DNA of 64,000 nucleotides from Streptomyces sp. ITFR-16 (GTDB lineage Bacteria > Actinomycetota > Actinomycetes > Streptomycetales > Streptomycetaceae), in contig NZ_CP134609.1 in assembly GCF_031844705.1 (NCBI RefSeq), positions 5,766,001 through 5,830,000 of the forward strand, given 5' to 3'. The position numbers and the translations under genes were made by a program. Within the stretch, counting starts at the first letter, position 1. The number at the start of each line of letters is the position of its first letter. Shown one piece after another: positions 32,277 through 40,218 of this stretch. The notes below the pieces were generated by a model. It ran no database searches and was not told where the DNA came from. It saw nothing but the letters and a program-made list of their open reading frames with translations.

Positions 32277-33719
32277 ATGCCCCGCCGCCATCTGCACATG
32301 ACCGGCGCAGCCGACACCCCGCTGCGGGCCGCCCTGCGTGCGCTGCGCACCGAACTCGGGCTCCCCGACGGCTTCCCGCCCGAGGTGCTCGCCGAAGCGG
32401 CCGATGCGGCCCGGAACCCGGAACTCTCCGGGCACGAGGACGCGACCGACCTGCCCTTCCTCACCATCGACCCGCCCACCTCCACCGACCTCGACCAGGC
32501 GATGCACCTGGAACGCCGCCCGCACGGCTACCGCGTGCACTACGCCATCGCCGACGTCGCCGCCTTCGTCCGCCCCGGCGGCGCGCTCGACACCGAGGCC
32601 CACCGCCGGGTGACCACGCTCTACTTCCCGGACGGCAAGGTCCCCCTGCACCCGGAACTGCTCTCCGAGGGCGCCGCCAGCCTGCTGCCCGGGCAGACCC
32701 GGCCGGCGGTGCTGTGGGAGATCGACCTCGACGCGGAGGGCCGCGCCGTCACCACCCGGGTGCGCCGGGCGCTCGTCCGCAGCCGCGCCAAGCTCGACTA
32801 CGCGGGCGTGCAGCGGCAGATCGACACCGGGACCGCCGAGGAACCGCTCGCGCTGCTCAGGGACATCGGCACCCTGCGCGAGGAGCAGGAGATCGCGCGC
32901 GGCGGCATCTCCCTCGACGTGCCCGAGCAGGAGATCGTCGAGCGCGACGGCGGCTACGGCCTCGAATACCGAGCCCCGCTGCCCGCCGACGCCTGGAACG
33001 CCCAGATCTCCCTGCTCACCGGCATGGCCGCGGCCCACCTCATGAAGGAGACCGGCACCGGCATCCTGCGTACGCTCCCCGTCGCGCCGGACGGCGCGGT
33101 GGCCCGCCTGCGGCGCTCGGCCGAGGCGCTGCACGTGGAGTGGCCGCACCATGTCCCGTACGCGCGGATCGTCCGCTCGCTGGACCCGAGGAGGGCCGAC
33201 CACGCGGCGTTCCTCCAGGACTGCACCACCCTGCTGCGCGGCGCCGGCTACACGGTCTTCGACCACGGCGACCTGCCCACCCCCGCCGTGCACGCGGCGG
33301 TCGCCGACCTCTACACCCACTGCACCGCGCCGCTGCGCCGTCTCGTCGACCGGTATGCGGCCGAGCTGTGCGTCGCCGCCGTCGCGGGGCGCGAGCCGCC
33401 CGACTGGGTCCTGGCCGCGCTGCCCGCCCTGCCCAAGGAGATGGCGGACGGCACCCGGCGCGCCAACACCGTGGAGCGCGAGTGCGTGGATCTCGTCGAG
33501 GCGGCCCTGCTCAAGGACCGGGTGGGCGCGGTCTTCGACGCCTATGTGGTGGACGTCCAGGAGAAGGAACCGACCACCGGCACCATCCACATCGACGACC
33601 CGGCGATCGTCGCCCGGATCGAGGGCGGCACCGCGCAGCTCCCCCTGGGCAAGCGCCTGCGGGTCCGGCTCACCCAGGCGGACCCGGGCACGTCGAAGGT
33701 GCTGTTCGCCCCCGCCTGA
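32277..33719 (+). CDS. RNB-domain 3'-5' exoribonuclease (RNase II/R family)
   Basis: 480 residues. The RNB catalytic centre is visible in FLTIDPPTSTDLDQAMH, with Asp65, Asp71 and Asp73 as metal ligands, followed by YAIADVAAFV and the later YTHCTAPLRRLVDRY and HIDDPAI blocks. The protein is shorter than E. coli RNase R and lacks obvious N-terminal cold-shock domains, as is common for the actinobacterial type. It should degrade RNA processively from the 3' end. ATG 32277 is the first in-frame start that fits the family length. The TetR gene begins 67 bp later. Confidence 0.9.
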   Translation: MPRRHLHMTGAADTPLRAALRALRTELGLPDGFPPEVLAEAADAARNPELSGHEDATDLPFLTIDPPTSTDLDQAMHLERRPHGYRVHYAIADVAAFVRPGGALDTEAHRRVTTLYFPDGKVPLHPELLSEGAASLLPGQTRPAVLWEIDLDAEGRAVTTRVRRALVRSRAKLDYAGVQRQIDTGTAEEPLALLRDIGTLREEQEIARGGISLDVPEQEIVERDGGYGLEYRAPLPADAWNAQISLLTGMAAAHLMKETGTGILRTLPVAPDGAVARLRRSAEALHVEWPHHVPYARIVRSLDPRRADHAAFLQDCTTLLRGAGYTVFDHGDLPTPAVHAAVADLYTHCTAPLRRLVDRYAAELCVAAVAGREPPDWVLAALPALPKEMADGTRRANTVERECVDLVEAALLKDRVGAVFDAYVVDVQEKEPTTGTIHIDDPAIVARIEGGTAQLPLGKRLRVRLTQADPGTSKVLFAPA

Positions 33720-33786
33720 GCCGGCCCGCACCCCGTCTCGTACGATCACGCCTTCGCCCTCCCCGCCCCCCGAACGAAGGACCGGC

Positions 33787-34314
33787 GTGACCGACCTCGC
33801 GGCCCAGCCCGTCACCGACCGCGCCCGCCAGATCCTCGCCGCCGCCCGCACCCTCCTGGAGCACGAGGGCCCGGAGGCGCTCACGATGCGAAGGCTCGCC
33901 GGCTGTGTGGGGATCACCGCGCCGTCCCTCTACAAGCACTTCCCGGACAAGTCGTCCGTGGTGAGCGCGCTGGCCGACGCGATGCTGAGGGAGACCGCCG
34001 AGGCCCTGGAGGCGGCGGAGACCGCCGCGCCGGGCTCCTTCCCGGCCCTGGCCACCGCCTACCGCACCCATGCCCTCGCCCACCCCCACCTCTACCGCCT
34101 CACCACGGGCCGCCCCCTCCAGCACGACCTGGAACAACGCGCCTCCGCCCCGCTGTTGCGCGCCCTGGCCGGCGACGAGGGCCGCGCCAGAGCGGCCTGG
34201 GCCTTCGCCCACGGCATGGTCGTCATGGAACTGAACGGCCGCTTCCCCACGGCCCCCGACGTCGCGGCGGCCTGGGAGGCGGGGATCGCGGCGTTCACGC
34301 CGGGCCGCCTCTGA
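33787..34314 (+). CDS. TetR/AcrR-family regulator
   Basis: 175 residues. The N-terminal helix-turn-helix (about 10-57) reads ILAAARTLLEHEGPEALTMRRLA...ITAPSLYKHFPDKSSVVSAL. The C-terminal domain (about 80-170) with AHPHLYRLTTGRP and AWAFAHGMVVMELNGRF fits the WHG/TetR_C group. GTG start with AAGGAC 5-10 nt upstream. The target and ligand are unknown; the nearest candidate gene is the upstream ribonuclease, which seems an unlikely target. Confidence 0.88.
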   Translation: MTDLAAQPVTDRARQILAAARTLLEHEGPEALTMRRLAGCVGITAPSLYKHFPDKSSVVSALADAMLRETAEALEAAETAAPGSFPALATAYRTHALAHPHLYRLTTGRPLQHDLEQRASAPLLRALAGDEGRARAAWAFAHGMVVMELNGRFPTAPDVAAAWEAGIAAFTPGRL

Positions 34315-34425
34315 CAACGGCGCACGGGCAGGCGCCACCGCCGCGCCCGGGACCCTTCGGGCGGCCCTTCGGGCCGGATCTGGAGACCGAGGCCTCCTCC
34401 GAGCGGTCCGCCCGCCCCGGCCGGG

Positions 34426-34431
34426 TAGCAT
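34426..34431 (+). promoter_or_regulatory. Probable -10 element of rnpB
   Basis: TAGCAT lies 10-15 bp before the first base of helix P1 of the RNase P RNA, the right place for a sigma-70 -10 element. The -35 region is GC-rich and not clear. Confidence 0.45.
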
Positions 34432-34440
34432 GGGCGCCAC

Positions 34441-34850
34441 GGCAGACGAGCCGGGCGGACGGCCGCGTGAGGATCTTCGGACCCTCCCGAGGAACGTCCG
34501 GGCTCCACAGGGCAGGGTGATGGCTAACGGCCACCCGGGGTGACCCGCGGGACAGTGCCACAGAAAACAGACCGCCTTGGGCTTCGGCCCTCGGTAAGGG
34601 TGAAACGGTGGTGTAAGAGACCACCAGCGTCCGAGGCGACTCGGACGGCTAGGTAAACCCCACCCGGAGCAAGGTCAAGAGGGGCCGTCGCAGGACGGCC
34701 CTGCGCGAACGTTCGAGGGCTGCCCGCCCGAGTTCGCGGGTAGACCGCACGAGACCGGCAGCAATGCCGGTCCTAGATGGATGGCCGTCTCCCCGGCCGC
34801 CGCGAGGCGACCGGGCGACAGAACCCGGCGTACAGCCCGACTCGTCTGCC
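34441..34850 (+). ncRNA. rnpB: RNase P RNA (class A)
   Basis: The catalytic RNA of ribonuclease P, which removes 5' leaders from tRNA precursors. The ends pair perfectly as helix P1: GGCAGACGAG (34441-34450) with CTCGTCTGCC (34841-34850). Conserved core elements appear in order: GAGGAACGTCCGGGCTC (from 34490), CACAGAAAACAGACCGCC, the AAGGGTGAAACGGTGGTGTAAGAG region (from about 34597), GGTAAACCCC and the GAACCCGGCGTACAGCCC end. Length of about 410 nt is usual for Streptomyces. The exact 5' end may lie a few bases inside P1. Confidence 0.95.
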
Positions 34851-34878
34851 GGCTGAGCCCGTTCCCGGGGCGGCCGCC

Positions 34879-35697
34879 TCAGTGGTGGTCGCCCCTGCGG
34901 CCAAGAGTCTTCTCCGGAGTCGCGTCCGGGCGGGTCCACTGGGGGGTGGGGCGGCCGGTCGGGCCCCAGGTGGCGTGGCCGGTCGCGTCCGTGCGCCAGT
35001 ACCAGCAGGACTGGCGGGCCGCGGCCGGGTGGCTCTCGTGGACGTCGCCGAGTACGCGGCGGCCCTCGGGGTTGTCCTCCCAGGCCTCGCCGCGGCCGTA
35101 CGGGGTCATGTCGAGGAGGGCGAGGGAGCCGTTGACCGGTTCGTTGCCCCGGCCCGTCGTGGAGTAGGTCAGGAACACGCGGTCGCCCTCGCGCAGGAAG
35201 CTGATGAGGTGGCCCATCTCGCCGCCGATCGGCGGTGCCACGTCCCGTACCGAGTACCAGGGCTGGGTGTAGCCCATGAACGCGACGTAGGGGGCCACCT
35301 CGTCCCACGGGCCCGAGGTCAGGACCGCGCAGGAGACGCCTCGGGCGTTGAGGTAGACGGCGTCCCTCATGTGCCAGGCCGTGGTCGTGCAGCCCTCGCA
35401 CTGGCCCTGGTGCGGGGCGCCGTCGTACCACATGTGCTGGTAGACGACGAGTTCGTCGCGTCCCTCGAACAGGTCGAGGAAGGGGACCGGTCCGCCGGCT
35501 CCGGTGACCTCGGCCGTGCCGTCCACCTCCACCATCGGCAGCCGTCGCCGGGCCGCGGCGATCGCGTCGCCCTCGTGGGTGTGCGCCTTCTCGCGGACGA
35601 GGAGCTTCGCGCGCTCGTCCTCCCAGGTGGCCGGGTCGACGACCGGCGGCAGGCCGTCGGGCAGATCGGTGTGCGCATGGCCGGGCGTGCTCGTCAT
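34879..35697 (-). CDS. DUF899 thioredoxin-like family protein
   Basis: 272 residues. The family blocks FLDLFEGRDELVVYQHMWY, GQCEGCTTTAWHMRDAVYLNARG and VFLTYSTTGRGNEPVNGSLALLDMTPYGRGE are present, a thioredoxin-like fold with Cys-x2-Cys. The activity of DUF899 proteins is unknown. ATG 35697 has GAGGAA 3-8 nt upstream; the longer frame is rejected. It is convergent with rnpB and preceded by a strong terminator at 35793-35834. Confidence 0.85.
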   Translation of the reverse strand: MTSTPGHAHTDLPDGLPPVVDPATWEDERAKLLVREKAHTHEGDAIAAARRRLPMVEVDGTAEVTGAGGPVPFLDLFEGRDELVVYQHMWYDGAPHQGQCEGCTTTAWHMRDAVYLNARGVSCAVLTSGPWDEVAPYVAFMGYTQPWYSVRDVAPPIGGEMGHLISFLREGDRVFLTYSTTGRGNEPVNGSLALLDMTPYGRGEAWEDNPEGRRVLGDVHESHPAAARQSCWYWRTDATGHATWGPTGRPTPQWTRPDATPEKTLGRRGDHH

Positions 35698-35792
35698 GGT
35701 TCCTCCGCGCTCTCGTGCCGGACGGCGCCGGGGGACCGGTGTCCGGTCCTCGACGCTCACCAGTGGAGACTCGCGAAGCGGGCGGAACTCAT

Positions 35793-35834
35793 CGCGACGG
35801 GCCCGGCAGCGAGGTCGTTGCCGGGCCCGTCGCG
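35793..35834 (-). terminator. Terminator of the VOC gene
   Basis: A perfect 16-bp stem (35793-35808 with 35819-35834) and 10-nt loop, downstream of the minus-strand gene ending at 35917. A further 9-bp repeat (35851-35859 with 35903-35911) lies between. Confidence 0.75.
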
Positions 35835-35916
35835 GTACGCGTCGCACGCGGGAGTCCGCTCTCCGCGGCTGGGTGTCCGGGGGGTCCGGGGCGGCCCCAC
35901 CTGCGGACTCCTCGGA

Positions 35917-36294
35917 TCAGCGGTGCGTCAGGACGTTGATCACGCGGCCGTTCGGGTCGCGCACGAAGAAGCGGCGGACGCCCCACTCCTCGTCCTGCGG
36001 GCCGTACACGACCTCCGCGCCGCTGCGCACCACCGCCGCGTGCACCGCGTCCACGTCCTCCACCTCCACGCTCACGTCCGGGGCGACCGGCCCGGTCAGG
36101 TCGGCGGTCATGATGCTGACCTGGGCGGCGGGGTGGGTCGGCGAGGCCAGCGTCATGATCCAGCCGTGGTTCATGACCTCCTCGAAGCCGAGGAGCCCGT
36201 AGAAATCGGCATTCGCCCGCAGGACGGCGGCGTCGGCCCCGGCCTCCTCGCTCGTACCGACCGGGATGTTGGTGACCACACGGCGGATGGACAT
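35917..36294 (-). CDS. VOC (glyoxalase/bleomycin-resistance) superfamily protein
   Basis: 125 residues, a single pair of beta-alpha-beta-beta-beta modules. The blocks ANADFYGLLGFEEV and RRFFVRDPNGRVINVLTH, with the metal-binding Glu/His region, mark the vicinal-oxygen-chelate fold. Members are dioxygenases, isomerases or antibiotic-binding proteins; which one cannot be told. ATG 36294 has AAGGAGC 7 nt upstream. It is divergent from the AfsA-like gene. Confidence 0.85.
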   Translation of the reverse strand: MSIRRVVTNIPVGTSEEAGADAAVLRANADFYGLLGFEEVMNHGWIMTLASPTHPAAQVSIMTADLTGPVAPDVSVEVEDVDAVHAAVVRSGAEVVYGPQDEEWGVRRFFVRDPNGRVINVLTHR

Positions 36295-36453
36295 CGGGTG
36301 CTCCTTGTCACGTGGCTGGCGTTTCGGTACCCGACTCTACGGATCAACGGACCCCGCGCGACGGCATCTTGGGTCCGGTCCCGGCCGCGCCGTCGGGCGG
36401 CGCGCGGTGGTGGCGCGAGCGAGGTGCCGGACGTTGGCTGGAACACGCGGCCG

Positions 36454-36507
36454 GGCCGGGGCAAACTGGCCCATCGACAGCCCGGCCGGGACAACTCGGC
36501 CCATCGA
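36454..36507. repeat. Two direct repeats of 24 bp at a 30-bp period upstream of the AfsA gene
   Basis: Copies at 36454-36477 and 36484-36507 share 20 of 24 bases, each ending GGCCCATCGA. They lie 24-77 bp before the AfsA-like start, and the 30-bp period (about three helical turns) suits cooperative binding on one DNA face. Confidence 0.6.
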
Positions 36508-36530
36508 TTCGGATCTCCTGGGGGCGCCTC

Positions 36531-37520
36531 ATGGTTCAGCTCACCTCGCGCAACGCTTCGGTGCCGGTCGAGCGCACAGCCCCGCCCGCCGCCGGTGCGG
36601 CGGCTCCCGGACGCGGGGAGGGGCCGGCCGATCTCGTCAGGCGGCTCGTCCACCGGACGCGACCGCAGGACGTGTTCCCCACCGGGCTCACCCGGCTGAC
36701 CGACACCCAGTTCTCGGTATCCGCCCACTGGCCGCGCGCCCACAGCGTCTTCGCCCCCGTCGGCGGCAGCCGCCAGGACCCCCTGCTCATAGCGGAGACC
36801 ATGCGCCAGTCGGCCATGCTGATCGCCCACGCCGAGTTCGGGGTGCCGGTCGGCGACGCCTTCGTGATGTGGGACCTGCGCTACACCGCCGCGCCCGACC
36901 GACTCGTGCTGGGCGAGGACCCCTGGGACATCACGGTGGACGTGTCCTGTTCGGACGTCCGCCGCCGCGGCCGGAGTCTCGGCTCCATGACCGTCGAATA
37001 CCTCCTGCACCGCAGCGGAGTGGTGCTCGCCTCCGGTGAGGCCCGGATGAGCCGCATCGCCGCCGCCGCGTACCACCGGCTGCGGGGTCATCGCGCCGGC
37101 ACCTCGGCCCCCCTGCTGCCGGCGCTCGCGCCGAGCGCGGTCGGCCGGGCCGCCGAGCGGGACGTGGTCCTCGGGCCCGCCGCCGCCCCCGGCCGGTGGC
37201 CGCTGCGGCTGGACACCCGGCACCCGACGCTGTTCGGCCGCCCCAACGACCATGTGCCGGGCCTCCTGCTGATGGAGGCGGCCCGGCAGGCGGCCACCGC
37301 CTGCGCCCCGGCGCTCTTCCCGGCGTCGATGCGGGCCGACTTCCTCCGGTACGTCGAGCTGGACCTGCCCTGCTGGATCGAGGCCCGGCCCGCCCCGGCC
37401 GGCGGCGGCGCGCCGGACGGGGTGCTGGTACGGGCGGTGCAGGACGGCGCCACCGTCTTCACCTGCGCGCTCGGCCCGTCGGACCCCGGCCCGTACGACG
37501 GGCCGGGCGCGCACGACTGA
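36531..37520 (+). CDS. AfsA/ScbA-family gamma-butyrolactone biosynthesis protein
   Basis: 329 residues. Two AfsA hot-dog repeats are present: the first with QDVFPTGLTRL, DPLLIAETMRQSAMLIAHAEFGVP (about 82-107), the second with HPTLFGRPNDHVPGLLLMEAARQAA (about 230-255). In Streptomyces griseus AfsA condenses dihydroxyacetone phosphate with a beta-keto acyl thioester, the first committed step to A-factor-type signals. The family's conserved Glu and Arg of EAARQA are kept. No butyrolactone receptor or reductase gene is adjacent, so it is an orphan copy. ATG 36531 follows a GGGGGCG region. Confidence 0.9.
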   Translation: MVQLTSRNASVPVERTAPPAAGAAAPGRGEGPADLVRRLVHRTRPQDVFPTGLTRLTDTQFSVSAHWPRAHSVFAPVGGSRQDPLLIAETMRQSAMLIAHAEFGVPVGDAFVMWDLRYTAAPDRLVLGEDPWDITVDVSCSDVRRRGRSLGSMTVEYLLHRSGVVLASGEARMSRIAAAAYHRLRGHRAGTSAPLLPALAPSAVGRAAERDVVLGPAAAPGRWPLRLDTRHPTLFGRPNDHVPGLLLMEAARQAATACAPALFPASMRADFLRYVELDLPCWIEARPAPAGGGAPDGVLVRAVQDGATVFTCALGPSDPGPYDGPGAHD

Positions 37521-37526
37521 GGGAGG

Positions 37527-38420
37527 TCAGACCTCGTCCGGCGCCGGGATGCGGGTGCCCGTCCCGCTCACCCGCACCCGCGCGTCGCCCGCCCGCAGGG
37601 TGACGGTGAGCGTGCCGGGGCGGCCCATGTCCTCGCCCTGGTGCAGGGTCAGTTCGGCTGCCTCCGGCACCAGGCCCCGCTCGCGCAGGTACGCGCCGAA
37701 GGCGGCCGCCGCCGCGCCCGTCGCCGGGTCCTCCACCACCCCGCCGACCGGGAACGGGTCGCGCACGTGGAAGACGGTGTCCGAGGCCCGCCACACCAGC
37801 TGGAGCGTGGTGAGGTCCAGCCGGTGCATGAGCGCTTCGAGGCGGGCGAAGTCGTAGTCCAGCGCGGCGAGCCGTTCGCGGGTCGCGGCGGCCAGCACGA
37901 GGTGGCGGGCGCCCGCGTAGGCGATACGGGGCGCCAGCGCCGGGTCGAGGTCGGCGGCCGGCCAGTCCAGGGCGGCCAGCGCTTCCGCCAGGTCGTCCGG
38001 GGCGATGTCCTCGGTGTGCGGGGCCACGCTGGTCAGGGTGGCCCGCAGCTCGCCGTCCTCGCGGGTGACGGCGACCGGCACCGTACCGGCGCGGGTCGCG
38101 AACTCCAGCTCGCCCGGGCCGTCCCGCTCGGCGAGGGCCAGGGCCGTCGCGACGGTGGCGTGCCCGCAGAACGGCACCTCGGCCTTCGGGCTGAAGTAGC
38201 GGATCGTGAAACCGCGCGCACCCGGCTCCGCGTCGTCGGTGGCATCGGTCCGGCCCGTCAGGAACGCCGACTCGCTGTAGCCGAGTTCCGCCGCCACGGC
38301 CAGCATGGCCGCGTCGTCGAGGCCGGACGCGTCGAGGACGACCCCGGCGGGATTGCCGCCCTCGGGGTCGGCCGAAAAGGCGGTGTAACGCAGGACCGTG
38401 GTCCGGGGGAGCTCGCTCAT
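37527..38420 (-). CDS. PhzF-family epimerase/isomerase
   Basis: 297 residues, full family length. The two-domain diaminopimelate-epimerase-like fold is marked by AFSADPEGGNPAGVVLDA, the Glu of LGYSESAFL, and AEVPFCGHATVATALAL; the second half has DPATGAAAAAFGAYL and LHQGEDMGRPG. PhzF itself isomerises dihydro-hydroxyanthranilate in phenazine synthesis; most homologues have unknown small-molecule substrates. ATG 38420 gives the family N-terminus. Convergent with the AfsA-like gene, 6 bp apart. Confidence 0.88.
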   Translation of the reverse strand: MSELPRTTVLRYTAFSADPEGGNPAGVVLDASGLDDAAMLAVAAELGYSESAFLTGRTDATDDAEPGARGFTIRYFSPKAEVPFCGHATVATALALAERDGPGELEFATRAGTVPVAVTREDGELRATLTSVAPHTEDIAPDDLAEALAALDWPAADLDPALAPRIAYAGARHLVLAAATRERLAALDYDFARLEALMHRLDLTTLQLVWRASDTVFHVRDPFPVGGVVEDPATGAAAAAFGAYLRERGLVPEAAELTLHQGEDMGRPGTLTVTLRAGDARVRVSGTGTRIPAPDEV

Positions 38421-38510
38421 GTGCCCGACAACCGCGCCCCGGCCCGGGGCATTCCCCGGGGCCCCGCCCACCCCCTCACCGGGCGGGACCCCGGGTCGCG
38501 CGGGGGTGGG

Positions 38511-38978
38511 TCAGTGGCAGTTCTTGGTGCCCTTGCCCGACTTCGTCCAGGAGCAGGAGTCCAGGGCCTTGCCGTTCGGCTTGATCAGCCGCGCCTTGTC
38601 ACCGGTGTTGTTCCAGACGTACGAGCCCCGGTTCCAGTACACATGGCCCGGGCTGGTCCTGCCCCGGCCCGTGTGCACCTTGACGGTCTTGCCCGCGCCG
38701 ACGTTGTAGCTGCCGAAGGTGTAGGTGTAGCCGGTGTTGTCCTTGAGCTTGTAGCCCTTGAGCTGCACCTTAGCCTTGGTGTTGTTGTGGATCTCGACCC
38801 ATTCGGCGTTCAGCGAGGCGTTGGACCGGGTGTCCTTGCCGGGGCTGTCGTACTGGATCTTGCCGAGGTGCACCCCGCTCTGGTGCTTCGCGGCCGATGC
38901 CGGTGTCGCGAGGAGCAGCGAACCGGTGAGCGCGGTCGTGGCGGCCAGAGCGAGAGGCACCGCGGTGCGTATGCGCAT
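38511..38978 (-). CDS. Secreted lamin-tail-domain protein
   Basis: 155 residues. A Sec signal peptide ends at about TPASA-AK (residue 29). The mature part is a lamin-tail (LTD) domain: LGKIQYDSPGKDT, LNAEWVEIHNNTKAKVQLKGYKL, NTGYTYTF and the late VWNNTGDKARLIKPNGKALD. Two Cys near the end (SCSW and NCH) could form a disulphide. LTD domains in bacteria are surface or extracellular modules often tied to nucleases or adhesion; here the domain stands alone. AAGGAA precedes the ATG. Confidence 0.88.
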   Translation of the reverse strand: MRIRTAVPLALAATTALTGSLLLATPASAAKHQSGVHLGKIQYDSPGKDTRSNASLNAEWVEIHNNTKAKVQLKGYKLKDNTGYTYTFGSYNVGAGKTVKVHTGRGRTSPGHVYWNRGSYVWNNTGDKARLIKPNGKALDSCSWTKSGKGTKNCH

Positions 38979-39136
38979 GCTGTGTTCCTTGTGTGGAGTT
39001 CCGGTGAAGAGCTGTGAGCATAAGGGCAGCACGCGCTTGCCGGACCAGGTGGGGCCTGTTTCCGGCACGGATTGGCTGCTTCTGTGCGGGGACGGATCAA
39101 TTGCGCCCGTACGGGGGCGGGTTCCGTCCGGACGCG

Positions 39137-39910
39137 TCAGCCCCGGCCCACGTACGGCATCGCCGTCGCCAGGACCGTTGCGAACTGGATGTTCGCCTCC
39201 AGTGGCAGGTCCGCCATGTGCAGCACGGTCCTGGCCACGTCCGCGGCCGCCATCACCGGCTCCGCGGCCAGCTCGCCGTTGGCCTGGAGGATCCCGGTCT
39301 GCATCCGCTCGGTCATCTCGGTGGCGGCGTTGCCGATGTCGATCTGGCCGCAGGCGATGCGGTACGGGCGCCCGTCCAGCGACAGTGACTTGGTCAGACC
39401 GGTCATCGCGTGCTTGGTCGCGGTGTAGGCGACCGAGTGCGGGCGCGGGGAGTGTGCGGAGATCGAGCCGTTGTTGATGATCCGGCCGCCCTGCGGGTCC
39501 TGCTCCTTCATCCGGCGGTACGCCGCCTGCGCGCAGAGGAAGGCGCCCGTCAGGTTCACGTCCACGACCGAGCGCCAGTCCTCGTACGCGAGGTCCTCGA
39601 CCGGGACGCCGCCGGGGCCGAAGGTGCCCGCGTTGTTGAAGAGCAGATCGAGGCGGCCGAAGGTCTCCCGTACGGAGGCGAACAGCGCGTCCACGTCCTG
39701 CGGGCGCGAGACATCGGCCGGGACGGTGATCACCCGGGCGTCCTTCCCGGCCAGCTCGGCGGTCTCGGCGAGCGGCCCGGGGCGGCGGCCCGTGAGCGCC
39801 ACCGACCAGCCGGCGCCGGTCAGGGCGAGGGCCACCGCGCGGCCGATTCCGGAGCCCGCGCCCGTGACCACAGCGGTCTTCGTCGTGGAGTTCAACAGAT
39901 TGTTGCTCAT
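39137..39910 (-). CDS. SDR-family NAD(P)-dependent oxidoreductase
   Basis: 257 residues. Cofactor motif TGAGSGIG near residue 16, FNNAG, catalytic Ser in NNGSISAHSPRPHS and the YTATKHA Tyr/Lys pair are present, the classical SDR pattern. The C-terminal half reads CGQIDIGNAATEMTERM. The substrate cannot be told. ATG 39910 has GGAGG 4-8 nt upstream. It stands alone, divergent from phoD. Confidence 0.88.
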   Translation of the reverse strand: MSNNLLNSTTKTAVVTGAGSGIGRAVALALTGAGWSVALTGRRPGPLAETAELAGKDARVITVPADVSRPQDVDALFASVRETFGRLDLLFNNAGTFGPGGVPVEDLAYEDWRSVVDVNLTGAFLCAQAAYRRMKEQDPQGGRIINNGSISAHSPRPHSVAYTATKHAMTGLTKSLSLDGRPYRIACGQIDIGNAATEMTERMQTGILQANGELAAEPVMAAADVARTVLHMADLPLEANIQFATVLATAMPYVGRG

Positions 39911-40218
39911 GCCTCCGCAGCGTACGCCCAGCGGCCCGGCGGGCTCACGGGTGCGGGCCACGCGGGGCCAAATGGCCTGTCCGGGGGGCCGGTTCGCGTC
40001 CCAGGGAGTGATTCCCGGGGGTGGTCACGGCGATTCCGGGGGGTCGGGCGCCCGAAGTTAATGATCATGGTTTTGGGCGCATCCGCGGAGTTTGCCCCCG
40101 GGGATCCAATCCTGCCGCACTCCTCATCCAGGCGACGCCCGCACGACGCGAGCACGACAACCGCCCGATGCGCCGGGCCGGTGGACTTCCTCCACAACAC
40201 CAGTCAGGGGAGGGACAG
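39911..40218. other. Intergenic region upstream of phoD
   Basis: This 308-bp gap holds no convincing gene. An AT-richer patch around 40057-40075 with an ATGATCAT palindrome (40061-40068) may be promoter DNA. A small GTGGA-TCCAC hairpin lies at 40181-40195. I looked for PhoP-type GTTCACC direct repeats and saw none. Confidence 0.5.

Noticed and set aside
31281..33917. An 878-codon minus-strand open frame over the YaaA and RNB genes
   Set aside because: Shadow frame. YaaA and the RNB ribonuclease have clear motifs in other frames, and the long frame has no domain.
36531..38420. A small biosynthetic gene cluster formed by AfsA and PhzF
   Set aside because: The two genes are convergent, have no shared promoter and no core synthase is nearby.
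39911..40218. PhoP (PHO) box upstream of phoD
   Set aside because: PhoD genes often have one, but only single weak GTTCxC-like matches are seen, without the 11-bp direct repeat.
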